Shown: piece by piece, positions 24,600 to 33,815 of the stretch | Numbering within the stretch: the stretch's first letter is position 1 | How the letters are laid out: the number at the start of each line of letters is the position of its first letter | Program-made: the position numbers and the translations under genes | DNA from: an uncultured Lachnospira sp. | GTDB taxonomy: Bacteria; Bacillota; Clostridia; Lachnospirales; Lachnospiraceae | Assembly (NCBI GenBank): GCA_944381165.1 | Contig: CALWKC010000012.1 | Coordinates: forward strand, 1-64,000 | Direction: 5' to 3' | DNA: 64,000 bases | Notes under the pieces: model-generated | The model's input: only the letters and a program-made list of their open reading frames with translations | Told to the model about the DNA's origin: nothing | Database searches by the model: none

Positions 24600-25020
24600 T
24601 AAGGGGATTATTTATCTTGCCTCACTGTCCTTATGCTGATTGTAATGATATCCTGTCTGCTGTTGGAGCTATCCTAAAAAAACAGGCACATATATGCACT
24701 GTCTGTTGCAAAAAACCATTCACAAATAAGTAAGTTACTCATGGTTGAAATAACTATAACAAATATGATGAGGGTTTTAAAAAATCCCTCGTTTCTCTCC
24801 ACCAAAACAGGTCAAAGAACTTCAAAAACGCAATGCTCAACCGGAGGAGGAAAACCTTTAACCCGCTCCGCACATCACGGATAACCGACGTATTGCTTCT
24901 CTTATCCTCCACATTCATGCGGATTACAACAAATATCTACCGACAAGCCTCTGTTTCCCGGCGGCATCCTGACAACATCATTTCATGGCATATCTCTGCA
25001 AATGCAGACGCAGAGCTTGT
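24600..25020 (+). pseudogene. Degenerate transposase fragments
   Basis: Broken frames read like mobile-element proteins. Around 24620-24730 there is a cysteine-bearing frame (CPYADCNDILSAVGAILKK). Around 24800-24850, PKQVKELQKRNAQPEEEN resembles the helix at the end of IS3-type OrfA. Near 24880-24950 there is RRIASLILHIHADYNKYLP. Stops and frame changes interrupt all of them. No terminal inverted repeats were found. The 24504-25485 gap otherwise holds only the interrupted small gene at 25023-25307. Confidence 0.35.
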
Positions 25021-25022
25021 CA

Positions 25023-25307
25023 TCACAGCCTTAGTATTTCACTTTTTTCTTTATTTCCTTTTTGTGTTTGATCCATTATCAACATAATATGCATTCCAAT
25101 CGCTATACCACCCATAACAATGGCTAATTTAGAATCCACATTTAAAATGCAGATTATTAAACAGATAATTGCACCTAACATTGCCAATATTCTTATTTTA
25201 CAGTCTTTTTTATCATCGTATTTGTTCCCTTTCTACAAGTTTAATAATAAAATTTTCTTGAAGTCATCTTCCCGGAGAGATATTTTCATGGAATACTGTT
25301 TATTCAT
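25023..25307 (-). pseudogene. Small two-segment membrane protein interrupted by TAG
   Basis: From ATG 25307 the frame reads MNKQYSMKISLREDDFKK and meets TAG at 25235-25233. It then continues in the same frame, without further stops until 25023, through two hydrophobic segments (ILAMLGAIICLIICIL and LAIVMGGIAIGMHIMLIM) and a lysine-rich tail. Without the stop it would be a 93-residue membrane protein. A GAGAAG ribosome binding site precedes the ATG, and three direct repeats lie just upstream. It is most simply a nonsense-mutated gene; the downstream part could still start at an internal ATG. Confidence 0.4.
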
Positions 25308-25339
25308 ATGTCTTCTCAGCTTCTTTCATATTAAAAATT

Positions 25340-25372
25340 TGTTAGTTATGTCTGTTAGTTACCTGTTAGTTA
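25340..25372 (-). repeat. Three direct repeats upstream of the interrupted small gene
   Basis: TGTTAGTTA occurs at 25340-25348, 25353-25361 and 25364-25372 on the plus strand (TAACTAACA on the coding strand). Spacing is 13 and 11 bases, close to one helical turn, as for a regulator that binds repeats cooperatively. No regulator gene is adjacent. Confidence 0.6.
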
Positions 25373-25426
25373 CGTATATTTTTCTGTGTTTTCTTATATC
25401 ATTTTATCATTTTTAATATATAAAGC

Positions 25427-25462
25427 AAAAACCGCCGCAATCCCTTGAGATTACGGCAGTTG
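25427..25462 (-). terminator. Terminator after the GGGtGRT gene
   Basis: Minus-strand stem AACTGCCGTAATC paired with GATTGCGGCGGTT, short loop TCAAGG, then a T-run, 24 bases after the stop. Confidence 0.85.
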
Positions 25463-25485
25463 AGCACTTTCTTGTATTAAATTAT

Positions 25486-26496
25486 TTAGAACTTTCCGTT
25501 GTCTGCTGCTTCCTGTACGGCAACAGCAACAGCAACTGTGGCGCCGACCATTGGGTTGTTGCCCATGCCGATAAGACCCATCATCTCAACGTGAGCAGGA
25601 ACTGAAGAAGAGCCTGCGAACTGAGCGTCTGAGTGCATACGTCCCATAGTATCTGTCATACCGTAAGAAGCAGGACCTGCTGCCATGTTGTCAGGATGAA
25701 GCGTACGACCTGTGCCGCCGCCTGAAGCTACTGAAAAATACTTCTTGCCTGCCTCAAGTCTTTCCTTCTTGTATGTACCTGCAACAGGATGCTGGAATCT
25801 TGTAGGGTTTGTTGAGTTACCTGTGATAGAAATGTCAACATTTTCCTTCCACATGATTGCTACACCCTCTGTTACGTCGTTAGCGCCGTAGCAGTTTACC
25901 TTAGAACGAAGACCATCTGAATAAGCTGTTCTTGAAATTTCCTTAACCTCACCTGTTGAGTAATCCATCTCTGTCTCAACAAATGTAAATCCGTTAATTC
26001 TTGAGATAATCTTTGCCGCATCCTTACCAAGACCGTTTAAGATAACTCTCAATGGTTTTTTGCGAACCTTGTTAGCCTTCTCAGCGATACCGATAGCGCC
26101 CTCAGCGGCTGCAAATGACTCGTGACCTGCAAGGAATGCGAAACACTCTGTATCCTCCTCGAGAAGCATCTTTCCGAGATTGCCGTGTCCCAAACCAACC
26201 TTGCGCTGATCAGCAACCGAGCCCGGAATACAGAAAGCCTGAAGTCCCTCTCCGATAGCCGCAGCAGCCTCTGAAGCCTTTCTTGCTCCCTTCTTGATTG
26301 CGATTGCAGCGCCTACTGTGTAAGCCCAGCATGCATTTTCAAAACAAATCGGCTGAATGCCCTTTACCATATTGTATACATCTAATCCGGCATCCTTTGT
26401 AATCTTCTCTGCCTCTTCAATAGAAGAAATGCCGTAGCTGTTTAATACTGAATTAATTTTATCTATTCTTCTTTCATATGATTCAAATAAAGCCAT
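25486..26496 (-). CDS. GGGtGRT family protein
   Basis: A 336-residue protein of the GGGtGRT family, named for the motif seen here as SGGGTGRTLHPDNMAAGP near residue 265. Other conserved stretches are QRKVGLGHGNLGKML, FLAGHESFAAAEGAIG and the C-terminal GMGNNPMVGATVAVAVAVQEA. Glycine-rich loops suggest nucleotide or cofactor binding. The family has no established function. It lies 15 bases after a NifU-like scaffold gene, an association that suggests a joint role in iron-sulfur or sulfur chemistry. Confidence 0.85.
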   Translation of the reverse strand: MALFESYERRIDKINSVLNSYGISSIEEAEKITKDAGLDVYNMVKGIQPICFENACWAYTVGAAIAIKKGARKASEAAAAIGEGLQAFCIPGSVADQRKVGLGHGNLGKMLLEEDTECFAFLAGHESFAAAEGAIGIAEKANKVRKKPLRVILNGLGKDAAKIISRINGFTFVETEMDYSTGEVKEISRTAYSDGLRSKVNCYGANDVTEGVAIMWKENVDISITGNSTNPTRFQHPVAGTYKKERLEAGKKYFSVASGGGTGRTLHPDNMAAGPASYGMTDTMGRMHSDAQFAGSSSVPAHVEMMGLIGMGNNPMVGATVAVAVAVQEAADNGKF

Positions 26497-26511
26497 TATA
26501 GTATCTCCTCC

Positions 26512-27216
26512 TTACTTTACTTCTTCGTCTGTTCTTGGGTCGATAATCTTAACAGCGTCAGCAACTCTGCCGTACTGTCCGCAAGCCTTCTCATAGGCTG
26601 TATTAGCGTCATCACCCTTCTTGATGAAATCTGTCATCTTTCCGAGATTAACGAACTTATAACCAATAATCTGATTATCCTTGTCAAGAGCGATACCTGT
26701 TACATAGCCTTCTGCCATCTCAAGATAACGAGGTCCCTTTGCGAGAGTACCATACATTGTACCAACCTGAGAACGAAGTCCCTTTCCGAGGTCCTCAAGA
26801 CCGGCGCCTACGGCAAGACCGTCCTCTGAAAACGCGCTCTGAGTTCTTCCGTATACAATCTGTAAGAAGAGCTCTCTCATTGCTGTATTAATAGCATCAC
26901 AGACAAGGTCTGTGTTCAATGCCTCCATAACTGTCAAACCAGGCAAAATCTCGGCTGCCATAGCTGCTGAATGTGTCATTCCTGAACATCCGATCGTCTC
27001 AACTAGAGCCTCCTGAATAATACCCTCCTTTACATTCAGCGTAAGCTTGCAGGCGCCCTGCTGAGGAGCACACCAGCCAACACCGTGTGTAAAGCCTGAA
27101 ATATCCTTAACTTCCTTATTCTGTACCCATTTTCCTTCTGTTGGGACCGGAGCTGCACCATGATGAACGCCCTGAGCTACCGGACACATTTTTTCAACTT
27201 CCTGTGTATAAATCAT
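26512..27216 (-). CDS. NifU-like iron-sulfur scaffold protein
   Basis: A 234-residue protein with a NifU N-terminal-like fold. Conserved cysteines appear in GWCAPQQGACKL, ETIGCSGMTHSA and TDLVCDAINTA, in the order expected for the IscU ligands. It is longer than IscU by a C-terminal extension. I use the ATG at 27216 (MIYTQEVEKM), with AGGAG seven bases upstream. It is co-directional and probably co-transcribed with the GGGtGRT gene. No suf or isc genes are present in the window. Confidence 0.8.
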   Translation of the reverse strand: MIYTQEVEKMCPVAQGVHHGAAPVPTEGKWVQNKEVKDISGFTHGVGWCAPQQGACKLTLNVKEGIIQEALVETIGCSGMTHSAAMAAEILPGLTVMEALNTDLVCDAINTAMRELFLQIVYGRTQSAFSEDGLAVGAGLEDLGKGLRSQVGTMYGTLAKGPRYLEMAEGYVTGIALDKDNQIIGYKFVNLGKMTDFIKKGDDANTAYEKACGQYGRVADAVKIIDPRTDEEVK

Positions 27217-27293
27217 TTTCATACTCCTTTCGTAATTTAGAGGTTCTTAATGTACTTCTCTAACCGTACTTCGGTTATTTTCTCACAAACATT

Positions 27294-27971
27294 TCAAATA
27301 GTCAACGACCTTTCAACGATTTCATTCCTATTCTTATAAATACTTTCTGCGGGAACGCAGCCTCTGACGCTTGAGAGAGGATAAATATTTGAATTTCTTC
27401 CGACTATTGTCCCCGGGTTAAGAACGCTTCCGCAGCCAATTTCAACATTATCTCCGAGAAACGCCCCTATTTTTTTTATTCCTGTATCAACGGGCATATC
27501 CGGACCTTTTATTACAATCAGTTTCTTGTCAGACTTTACATTTGATGTGATAGAGCCTGCCCCCATATGAGCCTTATAGCCCAGAACAGAATCTCCAACA
27601 TAATTGTAATGAGGCACCTGAACCTTATTAAACAGGATAACATTTTTGAGCTCCGTCGAATTTCCGACTACCGCCCCCTCTCCAACAACAGCATTTCCTC
27701 TTATAAATGCGCAGTGGCGCACCTCGGCATTCTTTCCTATAATGCAGGGACCGCTGATATACGCCGTTTCAAAAACCCTTGCGCTCTTTGCCACCCATAT
27801 ATTTTCGCCTCGTTTTTCATACTCCGATTCCGGCAGAGAATTTCCGAGCCTTACAATAAATTCGCCTATTTTTGAGAGCACCTCCCACGGAAATATGCAC
27901 CCTTCAAAAATATCCGCCGCAATAGTCTCCTTTAAATCAAACAGGGCTTCAATTTTAATACTGTCGTTCAT
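27294..27971 (-). CDS. Left-handed beta-helix transferase, GlmU C-terminal-like
   Basis: A 225-residue protein whose residues about 55-210 are hexapeptide repeats of a left-handed beta-helix (ISGPCIIGKNAEVRHCAFIRG and following). It resembles the acyltransferase half of GlmU but lacks the uridylyltransferase half. A role in amino-sugar or nucleotide-sugar modification is inferred from its position directly downstream of glmS, whose stop lies 10 bases away. The ATG at 27971 has AAGGAG four bases upstream. Confidence 0.75.
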   Translation of the reverse strand: MNDSIKIEALFDLKETIAADIFEGCIFPWEVLSKIGEFIVRLGNSLPESEYEKRGENIWVAKSARVFETAYISGPCIIGKNAEVRHCAFIRGNAVVGEGAVVGNSTELKNVILFNKVQVPHYNYVGDSVLGYKAHMGAGSITSNVKSDKKLIVIKGPDMPVDTGIKKIGAFLGDNVEIGCGSVLNPGTIVGRNSNIYPLSSVRGCVPAESIYKNRNEIVERSLTI

Positions 27972-27981
27972 ACTGCTCCTT

Positions 27982-29802
27982 TCATTCAACCGTTACAGAC
28001 TTTGCAAGATTTCTCGGCTTGTCGACGTCATTTCCCTTCAAAACAGCCGTATAGTAGGCAATAAGCTGGAGAGGAACTGCCGCAACCATAGGCATAAGCA
28101 TCTGATCCACCTCCGGCAGGCGTATTATGTGGTCAGCCACGCCGTCCTCCACAACAACCTCCTTGCCGCACACAAGAATAACCATAGCGCCTCTCGCCTT
28201 AACCTCTTTTATATTGCTGATTGTCTTATCAACCAAATCGCTCTGAGTTGCCACAGCAATAACAGGCATATTTTCCGTTATAAGAGAGATTGTACCGTGC
28301 TTTAACTCTCCCGCAGCATATGATTCGGAATGAATATACGAAATTTCCTTTAATTTGAGAGAACCTTCCATGCTGAGCGCATAGTCCAGACCTCTTCCAA
28401 TGTATAAAAGGCTGTCTGCATTAACGAGTTTTGACGCAACGTACTGGCAATGATTTTCAAGCCCTATCGCCTCCTGAATAACATCAGGAATCTCTTGAAG
28501 CTCCTCAGTAAGCTTCTGGCACTGCTCCTTTGAAATCCTTCCGACGCCGTACGCCAGCTCAAATGCCAGAAGGTACATTACCGAAATCTGCACCATATAC
28601 GCCTTTGTTGACGCGACTGAAATCTCAGGACCCGCGTGAGTGTAAACCACCATATCAGCCTCGCGCGCAATAGACGAGCCCTTCACATTTACAACAGCCA
28701 TTGTGTCAGCCCCTCTTGACTTAGCCAGTTCAAGAGCCGCCTTAGTGTCGGCTGTCTCACCTGACTGTGAAATAACAATCATCAAATCACGCTCATCAAT
28801 TAGAGGGTCTCTGTACCTGAATTCAGAGGCAATATCGACTATAACCGGAATTCTGGCAAGTCTCTCAATAACGTATTTACCTACCATACCTGCATGCATC
28901 GCAGTTCCGCAGGCAACTATAAATATTTTGTTGTATGCGCCAAGCTTAGCCGCGTCAAAGCCCTCAGCCGTAAAATCAGGCATAGAATCCGATATTCTCG
29001 GAGTAATTGTCGTCTTAACGGCATTCGGCTGCTCGTTGATTTCTTTAAGCATAAAATGCTCGTATCCGCCCTTCTCGGCAGCATCTACATCCCAGTCGGC
29101 AGTATGAACGCTCTTGTAAAGCTGCTCCCTGTGAATATTATAAAATGTAACGTCATCCTTTTTGATGACGGCAATCTCATTGGTATCAAGCAGATAATAA
29201 TCCCTTGTATACTTCATAATCGCCGGAACATCAGAGGCAATAAAATTTTCATGATCGCCCTTTCCTACAATAAGAGGACTATCCTTCCTGACAGCAAAAA
29301 TTCTGTCCGGAAAATCGCGGAACATTACGCCGAGCGCATAAGAGCCCTTAATCTCGGCAAGCGACTTAATTATTGTATCGACCGGATCGCCCGTATAGTA
29401 GTAATCCAAAAGCTTCGCCACGGTCTCCGTGTCAGTCTCGCTCACAAAGCTGTACCCCTCGCTGATCAAAAACTCCTTAATCTGCCTGTAATTTTCGATT
29501 ATTCCATTGTGAACAACCGTCACTCGTTTATTTCCGTGAGGATGAGAGTTGATGTCAGACGGCTCTCCGTGAGTAGCCCAGCGCGTATGACCTATGCCGA
29601 CATGTCCCTCGGGCTTTCCGTCAAACGCCATTTTATCTCTCAAATTTGCAAGCCTGCCCTTGCACTTCTCAACCTTGATTACCCCCTGTTCAATAACAGC
29701 AATTCCAGCCGAATCATACCCTCTGTATTCAAGCTTTTCAAGCGCATCCAACAGAACATCCGTACAACTTCTGTCACCGACATAACCAACAATACCGCAC
29801 AT
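27982..29802 (-). CDS. glmS: Glutamine-fructose-6-phosphate aminotransferase GlmS
   Basis: A 606-residue enzyme that makes glucosamine 6-phosphate, the first step to UDP-GlcNAc. The N-terminal glutaminase begins MCGIVGYVG with the catalytic Cys2; two SIS domains follow (FIVACGTAMHAG, VISQSGETADT, GRGLDYALSMEGSLKLKE), and the C-terminus ends PRNLAKSVTVE. The start at 29802 has GGAG five bases upstream. Only 50 bases separate it from topB, so there is no room for a glmS ribozyme. Confidence 0.96.
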   Translation of the reverse strand: MCGIVGYVGDRSCTDVLLDALEKLEYRGYDSAGIAVIEQGVIKVEKCKGRLANLRDKMAFDGKPEGHVGIGHTRWATHGEPSDINSHPHGNKRVTVVHNGIIENYRQIKEFLISEGYSFVSETDTETVAKLLDYYYTGDPVDTIIKSLAEIKGSYALGVMFRDFPDRIFAVRKDSPLIVGKGDHENFIASDVPAIMKYTRDYYLLDTNEIAVIKKDDVTFYNIHREQLYKSVHTADWDVDAAEKGGYEHFMLKEINEQPNAVKTTITPRISDSMPDFTAEGFDAAKLGAYNKIFIVACGTAMHAGMVGKYVIERLARIPVIVDIASEFRYRDPLIDERDLMIVISQSGETADTKAALELAKSRGADTMAVVNVKGSSIAREADMVVYTHAGPEISVASTKAYMVQISVMYLLAFELAYGVGRISKEQCQKLTEELQEIPDVIQEAIGLENHCQYVASKLVNADSLLYIGRGLDYALSMEGSLKLKEISYIHSESYAAGELKHGTISLITENMPVIAVATQSDLVDKTISNIKEVKARGAMVILVCGKEVVVEDGVADHIIRLPEVDQMLMPMVAAVPLQLIAYYTAVLKGNDVDKPRNLAKSVTVE

Positions 29803-29852
29803 AAACGCTCCAATCCTGTGAACTTTTGTTAAGCAGCGCTTCAAGCCCACAT

Positions 29853-31943
29853 TTATTTATAATTTTTTGAAATCTCATTAAACTGTCCGACAAGCTCAGA
29901 CTGATTGTTCAGGCGCATAACCGCTAAAGTCCTGCGCTTTACAAAGCCCTCAAGCTTTTCAAGATATTCGTCTGACGTAATCGAGCCCTCTGCCACATAA
30001 TTAAGTCCCTTCTCCCAGCTTGCGGTAAGTTCAGGATTTAAAAGATGCACTATCGACCGGTCAACAACGTCATATATAATCTCGCCGAGCTGAGTCGGCG
30101 TGATAATCTGTGTCTTTTTGTTAGTTGAAATATATCCGATATTATTTAATTTTTTTAAAATCTCCGCTCTGGTAGCGCTTGTTCCTATACCCGAGCCCTT
30201 AATCTGTGCTCTGAGCTCCTCATCCTCTATAAGCTGTCCCGCATTTTCCATCGCAAGAATAATAGAGCCTGAATTATAACGCTTTGGCGGTGAGGTTTCG
30301 CCCTCCTTAATCTCAAATCTAACAAGGCTTAGTTTATCATTTTTCTTGAGTTTTTTCAATGCCTCAAGCACAGCGGCGTCAATCGCCGCGCCCGAAGCGG
30401 CTTTTGACTCATCTGTGGCGGCTCCGTCTGTTTCCGTTTTTACGGCTCCGTCTGTTTTTCCTGCCTCCTCCTGCTTTGAAGCCTTTGAAAATGAATTTTT
30501 TGCCACCCTCAGATACCCTTCGTCAACCAATACCTTAAATGATGCGGAAAAATGTTCCTTTTTGCAGTCAAGTCCTATTGACACCCTGCTGTACTGTGCC
30601 GCAGGATAAAAAATGCCTAAGAATCTTCTGACTATAATCTCATATGTTCTCGCCGCTGTCTGCGACAGACCTTTAAGAGCTCCAAAACCCTGACCTGTCG
30701 GAATAATTGCATAGTGATCGGTTATTTTTTTATCATCACAGTATCTCGTCTTCTCTATACCCGCATATTTTTTATCTGACAAAATCTCCTCCGCGAATGA
30801 CCTGACGGGTGCAAAGTTCAGAAGTCCCGAAATATTTTTGCTAATCTCCTTACAGACAGCCGTTGAGAGAACTCTTGCGTCAGTTCTCGGATAGGTGACG
30901 AGCTTTTTCTCATAAAGCTCCTGAATAATATTCAATGTCTGATCCGGACTTATTTTAAACAGCTTTGAGCATTCGTTCTGAAGCTCCGCCAGATTATACA
31001 GCAGAGGCGGATTTTTTGTCTCTTTCTTTCTCTCTATGGCATCGATAACGCCTTCCGCCGGAAGCGGCTGTGAGAGATAATCCGCAAGCTCCTGAGCCTT
31101 CTGCCTGTCCTTAAATCCGTTTTCCTTATATAAAAACGGCGTCTGGTAATATCTGCTGTCTGGGGTAACCTTCCACTCAGCCTCAAACGTTTTTCCCTGT
31201 TCAGTCTCAGCACCTTTTTCCGCGCCCGCGTCAGGAAGCTCTGCCTGCGTCACCACTCTGAAAAACGGCGTTTTCACAAAGGCGCGTATCTCGCGCTCTC
31301 TTCTCACAATCATACCGAGAACACAGGTCATAACGCGCCCGACTGACACAACCGTCCTGTCTGTCTTCAGATAATTTGAAATATTCCTTCCGTATTTGAG
31401 CGTCAGCACCCGCGAAAAATTAATTCCCATGAGGTAATCTTCCTTTGCGCGAAGATATGCGGCGTCGCTTAAATTATTATATTCGGATAAATCCTTTGCA
31501 TTCTTTATTCCTTTGAGAATTTCCTCCTCAGTCTGCGAATCAATCCACACACGTTTTTCCTTTTTATCATGAACGCCCGCCTGCTGCCGCACAAGTCGGT
31601 AAATGTACTCCCCCTCGCGCCCCGAATCGGTGCAGACATAAATCGTCTCCACATCTTGGCGGTTTAACTGCCCCTTAACAATATTAAACTGCTTTTCAAC
31701 AGCAGGTATAACCTCATAGAGAAACTTACCTGGCAGGAACGGAAGCGTATCAAAGCTCCAGCGTTTAAGTCTTTCATCGTATTTTTCGGGATAGCTCATA
31801 GTCACAAGATGACCCACGCACCATGTTACAATATAATTTTCAGACTCAAGAAATCCGTCCCTTCTCGAAAAATTCTGATGCAATGCTCTCACAAATTCCT
31901 GCGCCACACTCGGTTTTTCCGCTATAAATACTGATTTTCCCAT
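29853..31943 (-). CDS. topB: DNA topoisomerase III
   Basis: A 696-residue type IA topoisomerase. The Toprim domain shows FIAEKPSVAQEF at the start and VCTDSGREGEYIYR near residue 107. The active-site tyrosine is in LVTYPRTDARVLS near residue 353. No C-terminal zinc fingers are present. An alanine-, glutamate- and threonine-rich insertion (around TDGAVKTETDGAATDESK) sits near residue 500 and is likely a flexible linker. It follows the yfbR-type gene by two bases. Confidence 0.93.
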   Translation of the reverse strand: MGKSVFIAEKPSVAQEFVRALHQNFSRRDGFLESENYIVTWCVGHLVTMSYPEKYDERLKRWSFDTLPFLPGKFLYEVIPAVEKQFNIVKGQLNRQDVETIYVCTDSGREGEYIYRLVRQQAGVHDKKEKRVWIDSQTEEEILKGIKNAKDLSEYNNLSDAAYLRAKEDYLMGINFSRVLTLKYGRNISNYLKTDRTVVSVGRVMTCVLGMIVRREREIRAFVKTPFFRVVTQAELPDAGAEKGAETEQGKTFEAEWKVTPDSRYYQTPFLYKENGFKDRQKAQELADYLSQPLPAEGVIDAIERKKETKNPPLLYNLAELQNECSKLFKISPDQTLNIIQELYEKKLVTYPRTDARVLSTAVCKEISKNISGLLNFAPVRSFAEEILSDKKYAGIEKTRYCDDKKITDHYAIIPTGQGFGALKGLSQTAARTYEIIVRRFLGIFYPAAQYSRVSIGLDCKKEHFSASFKVLVDEGYLRVAKNSFSKASKQEEAGKTDGAVKTETDGAATDESKAASGAAIDAAVLEALKKLKKNDKLSLVRFEIKEGETSPPKRYNSGSIILAMENAGQLIEDEELRAQIKGSGIGTSATRAEILKKLNNIGYISTNKKTQIITPTQLGEIIYDVVDRSIVHLLNPELTASWEKGLNYVAEGSITSDEYLEKLEGFVKRRTLAVMRLNNQSELVGQFNEISKNYK

Positions 31944-31945
31944 AT

Positions 31946-32545
31946 TTACTCACCCTGTCTTGCGCCGGATTTATCCAATGTCATGCTGTAAGCAGGCAAA
32001 AATTCCTTCATGAAATAATCTGCTTCCGGCAGTTCTAAATCCTTCAGAAACTTTTCGATAGTACTCTGCGCGTCCGCAAAATCCTTATTTCCCATCTGCT
32101 GTTCCTCAAGGCACTTGATTAGAGCAGAAAGCTTGTCAGCCGCCTTTACAAATCTCCAAAGTTTGCTCTCCTCCTCGGTCTCAAGCAAAAGCCCGTCATA
32201 ATACTTTCTCATTTTCTCAGGCAGACCCTCAAGCAGCTCATCCTTTGCAACGCGCTCAACCTCGGCATACGCGTTTCTGATCACAGGGCTGTAATATTTT
32301 ACCGGAGTAGGCATATCTCCCGTGATAATCTCAGTCACATCATGATACATTCCGATAAGCGCAAGTCTTTGAGCGTCAATGTTTCCTCCGAAAATCTCAT
32401 TATGTATAATACCGAGCGCATGCGCGATAAACGCCACCTCAAGGCTGTGTTCGCTTATATTTTCATCTCTTGTATTGCGCATAAGCCCCCATCTGTTAAT
32501 ATATTTCATTCTGGACAGCATCGCGTAAAAATGATTATTTCCCAA
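31946..32545 (-). CDS. yfbR: HD-domain 5'-deoxynucleotidase, YfbR type
   Basis: A 199-residue HD phosphohydrolase that dephosphorylates deoxynucleoside monophosphates. Metal ligands are visible in NISEHSLEVA, MYHDVTEIITGDMPTP and the aspartate in VKAADKLSAL. It starts with TTG at 32545, supported by GAGG eight bases upstream; no ATG nearby gives the conserved N-terminus. A promoter lies at 32607-32579. It heads a probable operon with topB, glmS and the beta-helix gene. Confidence 0.85.
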   Translation of the reverse strand: MGNNHFYAMLSRMKYINRWGLMRNTRDENISEHSLEVAFIAHALGIIHNEIFGGNIDAQRLALIGMYHDVTEIITGDMPTPVKYYSPVIRNAYAEVERVAKDELLEGLPEKMRKYYDGLLLETEEESKLWRFVKAADKLSALIKCLEEQQMGNKDFADAQSTIEKFLKDLELPEADYFMKEFLPAYSMTLDKSGARQGE

Positions 32546-32578
32546 AATTAATATCCTCGCTTTCCAAACTAAATATTT

Positions 32579-32607
32579 ATTTTACTTTAAACAGACAAAG
32601 TTTACAA
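32579..32607 (-). promoter_or_regulatory. Promoter of the yfbR-topB-glmS unit
   Basis: Minus-strand TTGTAA (32607-32602), 17-base spacer, TAAAAT (32584-32579), 34 bases before the TTG start. Confidence 0.6.
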
Positions 32608-32613
32608 GATAAA

Positions 32614-32678
32614 AATGTGCTTCGCACATTCCCCGCTTTTTTGATATAGAAATGCGAAAGCTTTCCTATATCAAAAAA
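32614..32678 (-). repeat. Pair of palindromes between asd and yfbR
   Basis: Two inverted repeats: 32614-32630 (AATGTGC/GCACATT, 3-base loop) and 32637-32678 (13-base arms TTTTTTGATATAG/CTATATCAAAAAA, loop containing AAAGCTTTCGC). The A/T-rich outer part of the second shares its T-run with the asd terminator. They resemble the palindrome clusters near 18900 and 54300. Confidence 0.55.
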
Positions 32679-32713
32679 ATACCGCCGGCCCGTTCAACCG
32701 AGCCAAGCGGTAT
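32673..32713 (-). terminator. Intrinsic terminator of asd
   Basis: Minus-strand stem ATACCGC/GCGGTAT with an inner partly paired GGCTCG/CGGGCC, followed by seven T residues, 14 bases after the asd stop. Confidence 0.85.
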
Positions 32714-32726
32714 TATAAACAGATAT

Positions 32727-33815
32727 TTATTTCTTTGTGATATATCCCTTTGCCTTTAAGAGCTCCGCGATAAGTACGGCGCCGCCTGCCGCGCCTCTGA
32801 GCGTATTATGTGAGAGACCTACAAACTTGTAGTCAAACACACTGTCCTCTCTGAGTCGTCCAAGCGAAATTCCCATACCGTTTTCATAATTTACATCCAG
32901 CTTAACCTGAGGACGGTCATCCTCCTCAAGATACTGTATAAACTGCTTAGGAGCGCTAGGAAGGTCAAGCTCCTGAGGCACGCCCCTAAAGCTTCTCCAT
33001 TTTTCTATTATCTGCTCCTTCGTCGGCTTCTTCTCAAAATTGACAAATACTGCCGCCGTGTGTCCGTCAAGAACAGGAACACGGATGCACTGGCATGTTA
33101 TTACAGGCTCCGCTGCCGGAACAATCTGTCCGTTCTCAACCTTGCCCCATAGTCTTAACGGCTCCTTCTCACTCTTCTCTTCCTCGCCGCCTATGTAAGG
33201 AATAATATTCTCAACCATTTCAGGCCACTGCTCAAAAGTCTTTCCCGCTCCTGAAATAGCCTGATATGTTGTTGCCACAACAAGTTTCGGCTCAAACTCC
33301 TTAAGGGCATGAAGCGCCGGCGTATAGCTCTGAATAGAACAGTTAGGCTTTACACATACAAAACCTCTTGTAGTTCCGAGTCTCTTTCTCTGCGCCTCTA
33401 TAACTTCAAGATGCTCAGGGTTGATTTCCGGTACAACCATAGGAACATCAGGAGTCCAGCGGTTAGCGCTGTTGTTAGACACAACCGGCACCTCAGCCTT
33501 TGCATATCTCTCCTCAAGAGCTTTAATCTCATCCTTAGGCATATTTACCGCACAGAACACGAAATCTACCTTTGAAACTATCTCATCAAAATCCTTATCC
33601 ATATCATAGACAGTCATTTTCTTGACATACTCAGGCATTGCCGACGTCATCTTCCAGCGTCCTTCAACTGCCTCCTCATAAAGCTTTCCTGCTGAACGGC
33701 CGCTGGCTGCCACAAGAACAACCTCAAACCACGGATGATTTTCAAGCAGCGTAATAAAACGCTGTCCAACCATACCTGTACCGCCAAGTATACCAACTCT
33801 CAACTTATCACTCAT
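32727..33815 (-). CDS. asd: Aspartate-semialdehyde dehydrogenase
   Basis: A 362-residue enzyme reducing aspartyl phosphate to aspartate semialdehyde for lysine, threonine, methionine and peptidoglycan synthesis. The NADP-binding start is ILGGTGMVGQRF, the catalytic cysteine is in VKPNCSIQSY near residue 155, and the late histidine is in RVPVLDGHTAAV. The sequence belongs to the archaeal/fungal-type subgroup rather than the E. coli type. It is transcribed alone, with promoter and terminator visible. Confidence 0.93.
   Translation of the reverse strand: MSDKLRVGILGGTGMVGQRFITLLENHPWFEVVLVAASGRSAGKLYEEAVEGRWKMTSAMPEYVKKMTVYDMDKDFDEIVSKVDFVFCAVNMPKDEIKALEERYAKAEVPVVSNNSANRWTPDVPMVVPEINPEHLEVIEAQRKRLGTTRGFVCVKPNCSIQSYTPALHALKEFEPKLVVATTYQAISGAGKTFEQWPEMVENIIPYIGGEEEKSEKEPLRLWGKVENGQIVPAAEPVITCQCIRVPVLDGHTAAVFVNFEKKPTKEQIIEKWRSFRGVPQELDLPSAPKQFIQYLEEDDRPQVKLDVNYENGMGISLGRLREDSVFDYKFVGLSHNTLRGAAGGAVLIAELLKAKGYITKK

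Noticed and set aside
29803-29852. Possible glmS ribozyme upstream of glmS
   Set aside because: Only 50 bases separate topB and glmS, too short for the ribozyme, and its conserved core is not there.
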